Below, piece by piece: positions 61,224-64,000 of a stretch of 64,000 nucleotides of DNA (its first letter is position 1; every line of letters begins with the position of its first letter). This DNA is from Odontocerum albicorne. Its lineage: Eukaryota > Arthropoda > Insecta > Trichoptera > Odontoceridae. The translations under genes and the position numbers were made by a program. The notes under the pieces were generated by a model that saw only the letters and a list, made by a program, of their open reading frames with translations, was not told the DNA's origin and did not search any database. Location: positions 29,388,672-29,452,671 of the forward strand of contig OX463842.1 in NCBI GenBank assembly GCA_949825065.1, written 5' to 3'.

Positions 61224-61388
61224 CAAAAAAAAATATAAAAAAATCCGAAATGATTTAGTTTGCGCCTTGCACAACTTTTGATATAATGTTTCTCGGCACA
61301 GGGAAATTAGGTATTACTATTTTTGTAACTTACTGGACTTTCTACTACCACAATATAAAATCCCTCAATTCATATTTTGTCCTCAGTG

Positions 61389-61535
61389 AGATACAGGCAA
61401 TAGCCTAGTTTACTGAGGCCAGACAAATGAAAGGCAACAAACCCAGATCCATTATAATTGTATGCCCAATTACCTGTTGTTTTTTTCGCAAATTACGCAT
61501 ATTTCTTGTCATGTGTAAAATAAATAAATAAAAAC
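61389..61535 (+). repeat. Dispersed repeat B, copy 2
   Basis: GTGAGATACAGGCAATAGCC, AATGAAAGGCAACAAACCCA and TATTTCTTGTCATGTGTAAA, ending in AATAAATAAATAAA. Same orientation as 871-1040, with small indels. Confidence 0.8.
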
Positions 61536-62044
61536 AATATTAGTTTTGTATCAATGAAAAATAATGATTTTGATTTGACACTTGAGGTTAAATAATGACA
61601 ACGTAAATTATTATGTGTCAACATACCATGAGAAAGATATCTTACTAAATCAGATCAATTTAAAAAAAATGCTCTTCTTTCAAGTAATGTATTTTGAGTT
61701 ATCATATTTTGCGCTTTGGCCGATAATATCTTCGTGAGATCGATTGTGTATTAGTTTATCGAGTTAGGTTACTTACGATTGGATAAAACAATACACTCAG
61801 CAAATTGACTTGAATTTCTAAATCCTTAAAGCTTTTAAGTACATCCAAAAAGTGTTTACGTTAGATGACGTTTGTTTGCATTAAACTCTTTAGCTTCGAT
61901 TATATTCACTAACTAACGCACCGGTTAAGTTCACACTCACTTGAGGCGAGACAATAATCCAATTAAAAGTAATAAAATGTCCTTATTTTTATAATTTACT
62001 TTTAAAATTAATTAAATTTGATGCGCGATTCTCGTGTTTATTGA

Positions 62045-62260
62045 TTGACCACCTCCGTGCTCTATGGTAGTGAAGTTATCTTCCACCTGAGGGTTTCGGT
62101 TTTGATTCCCGTTGGTATCCAAGAAAAGAGGACTCCTGTTTTGTTTGGGTATAAAAGCATTTTAAAATCATTCTGATTGATCGAAAGAAATTTCCACATA
62201 CCAAGTTGAACAATACAGCTTGTTACCTACCACCAAGTTGTACTGGAATTGTTAAACTGT
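62045..62260 (+). mobile_element. tRNA-derived SINE
   Basis: The head is CCACCTCCGTGCTCTATGGT with GGTTTCGGTTTTGATTCCCG (box B, one inserted base) and TTGGTATCCAAGAAAAGAGG. A long body and an AT-rich end follow. Confidence 0.7.
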
Positions 62261-63674
62261 GGTAGACGAATGGATTTCAAAAATAATTTTTCTTCATTTG
62301 TTTATTATTACAAGCATTTTACTTAGGTTAAAATCTGGTATAATTTACTCGTTGATTGTTCGGCACAGCCTTTAAAGTGTTTTAAAATTTAATTCTACAT
62401 GAAAACTTGTGGAAAGGCTAAGTAGTCGACGTTAAATAAACAAGACAAAGTCAAGTCCTCTGATACACATTCTAACTTAAGGTCAGCCACAAGGACTTCT
62501 ATTATGCTCCAACAGTGAAGGGAAACAAATGATACGGGGAAAATATTAGGATTTTCAAATATGTAGGAAAAAATATAGGAAGCACAGTACGAATTTACGA
62601 GAAAAATATTTATTTTACACTTCATTGTGTAACACTTAAATGAGTTTATTGCCAGGTTACAATATCTACTAACCATCTAGACAAAAGTAAATAAAGTAAG
62701 CTAGCTACATGGTCGCAAAAATATTCAAATTATTATTGATTTGTACAAAACGTCATCATGATAAACAATATAAATACCAAAAATAAAAGTAAAATATCAT
62801 TAATCAAAGACAAAAATTCCCTACTGGAGAGGAAAGGAAAATCAGGAATGAAACACGTAACATTGCTGACTTGAAATTATGAGTTCTTTCAATAATTTTC
62901 TAAAACATGCCAATGACGGACCGAAACTAACATAACTTGGTAACTGGTTCCAGAATATCATTGTATGGACAGTAAATGAGAATGTAAAAAATAAGAGCGG
63001 CGAACTGAGGAAACGAGTAAACAATCAAAACATAAGTATGTTAACAGTCCTTGTAAATTTCGTAAGAATCTATGGAAAAACATATGTGCTCACTCGTAAA
63101 ATTAAATCAACAGAATAGGTGATCTGAATATATGTTCTCCTAAAAATATACAAAGTTTTGAGAAATGCAGAACATTTTATTTTTGATATACTCGTACATT
63201 ACCAAAAGTTGTAATAAATTAATTTGATATAATGGTTTTGAGAGAAGAAAAAAACAGTAAATAATTAAAGACGTAAAAATGCGATATAACATTATTGATA
63301 TCTTTCATAATGTTAAACTAAACACTTAATGTATTTATTTTCAATAAAAATATTATGACATATTTCAAATTCATGTTAAATTACACATTTTGCAAAGTCA
63401 ATTAAGTAAACTAAATATTATACGGCATAAAGAAATAAGGAATATTTTGAAATTAAGTAAATACACTCCAGTTTATAAAGCTAATTCATGACATGTTTTG
63501 TAAACAAGATTTGTACAATAAAACAATCCTATTCTAGGTTTTTAAGTTGTAAAATTTATTGCCAAAGTATACTCATTCTCAGATGAAATCAAACAATGCG
63601 TATGATATTCTTTATTACTATTGTACTACACGTATATTACCATTTTGTTGTATACTACAACTTTGGTTGTATAG

Positions 63675-63845
63675 TACACCTCAGCAAGTTTTTGTCATGT
63701 GACAATCTCTTCCAACCATCCAGTTATATGGTTAGAGAGACCTGAAATAAAATACACACCGATAGTCTATTAAAAAAAATGGTTGACAACGGGAATCAAA
63801 CCCGCAACACAGGTGCTTTATCAACTATACCACGGAAATGGCGGT
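63675..63845 (-). mobile_element. tRNA-derived SINE
   Basis: Minus-strand copy. The head reads TTCCGTGGTATAGTTGATAA (box A region) with GCGGGTTTGATTCCCGTTGT (box B). The 3' end is TGGTTGGAAGAGATTGTCAC then ATGACAAAAACTTGCTGAG. Same family as 2622-2805. Confidence 0.78.
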
Positions 63846-64000
63846 ATTATTGTGAAAAAATATAAATATTATTTTTATTTTTAATATACACGTCCGAATA
63901 TACGCCTGAAGGACTTTATTTTTTATTTGCGTTTGAAAGATTTTAAAATTTGTGATTAGTGACCATTTAAATTAGTACCCATTTTCAGGATCATTTCGTC

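Overview
This is AT-rich animal nuclear DNA, most likely from an insect. The evidence is spliced exons with GT-AG introns and pyrimidine-rich acceptors, several mariner/Tc1 remnants, a piggyBac remnant, a hAT-type MITE, two LINE clades and several tRNA-derived SINEs. The species cannot be named from the sequence. There is no bacterial-type gene organisation, no CRISPR array, no rRNA and no convincing functional tRNA.

One host gene dominates. Eleven exons on the + strand (8949-40217) can be joined through GT-AG introns into an open frame of about 2,800 codons. It ends at a TAA at 40215-40217, and its 5' end (initiator and any signal peptide) is missing or not recognised. The product is a very long, low-complexity Thr/Ser-rich mucin-like protein. 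It has an Arg-rich N-terminal part, four tandem 38-residue repeats, a dense Thr/Ser/Pro tract, a duplicated GVLPNNT motif, recurring acidic-leucine modules, a Pro/Gly-rich region and a short C-terminal amphipathic stretch. I see no cysteine in any exon, and every intron interrupts the frame in phase 0 (one donor, after exon 5, is ambiguous). I do not recognise the gene by name.

Layout. 1-8948: intergenic or upstream-intron DNA with dispersed repeats. It includes a 5'-truncated RTE-like LINE (3994-6233, minus strand) set in a (TA)n tract and flanked by direct repeats of about 200 bp, plus a SINE and a hAT-type MITE. 8949-40217: the mucin-like gene. Its larger introns are full of transposons: a degenerate mariner (13.5-14.7 kb), an internally deleted mariner with clean TIRs (18.2-19.1 kb), a piggyBac pseudogene (25.5-26.7 kb), another mariner (27.1-28.1 kb), a Tc1/mariner transposase remnant (28.4-29.0 kb) and a 2.75-kb DNA transposon (31.6-34.4 kb) with long TIRs, subterminal repeats and a decayed ORF of an unnamed insect family. 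40218-64000: 3' flank with no further host gene that I can support. It holds a nearly complete CR1/Jockey-like LINE (52.2-55.3 kb, minus strand, one in-frame stop), LINE 3' fragments, two mariner N-terminal fragments, a foldback MITE family and many SINE copies.

The most interesting items are the giant cysteine-free, all-phase-0 gene, a minisatellite that copies a splice donor five times, the about 200-bp direct repeats around the young LINE, the intronic transposon with repeated subterminal motifs, and an over-represented TACGAGTA word. All exon joins come from reading the sequence and were not tested against transcripts.
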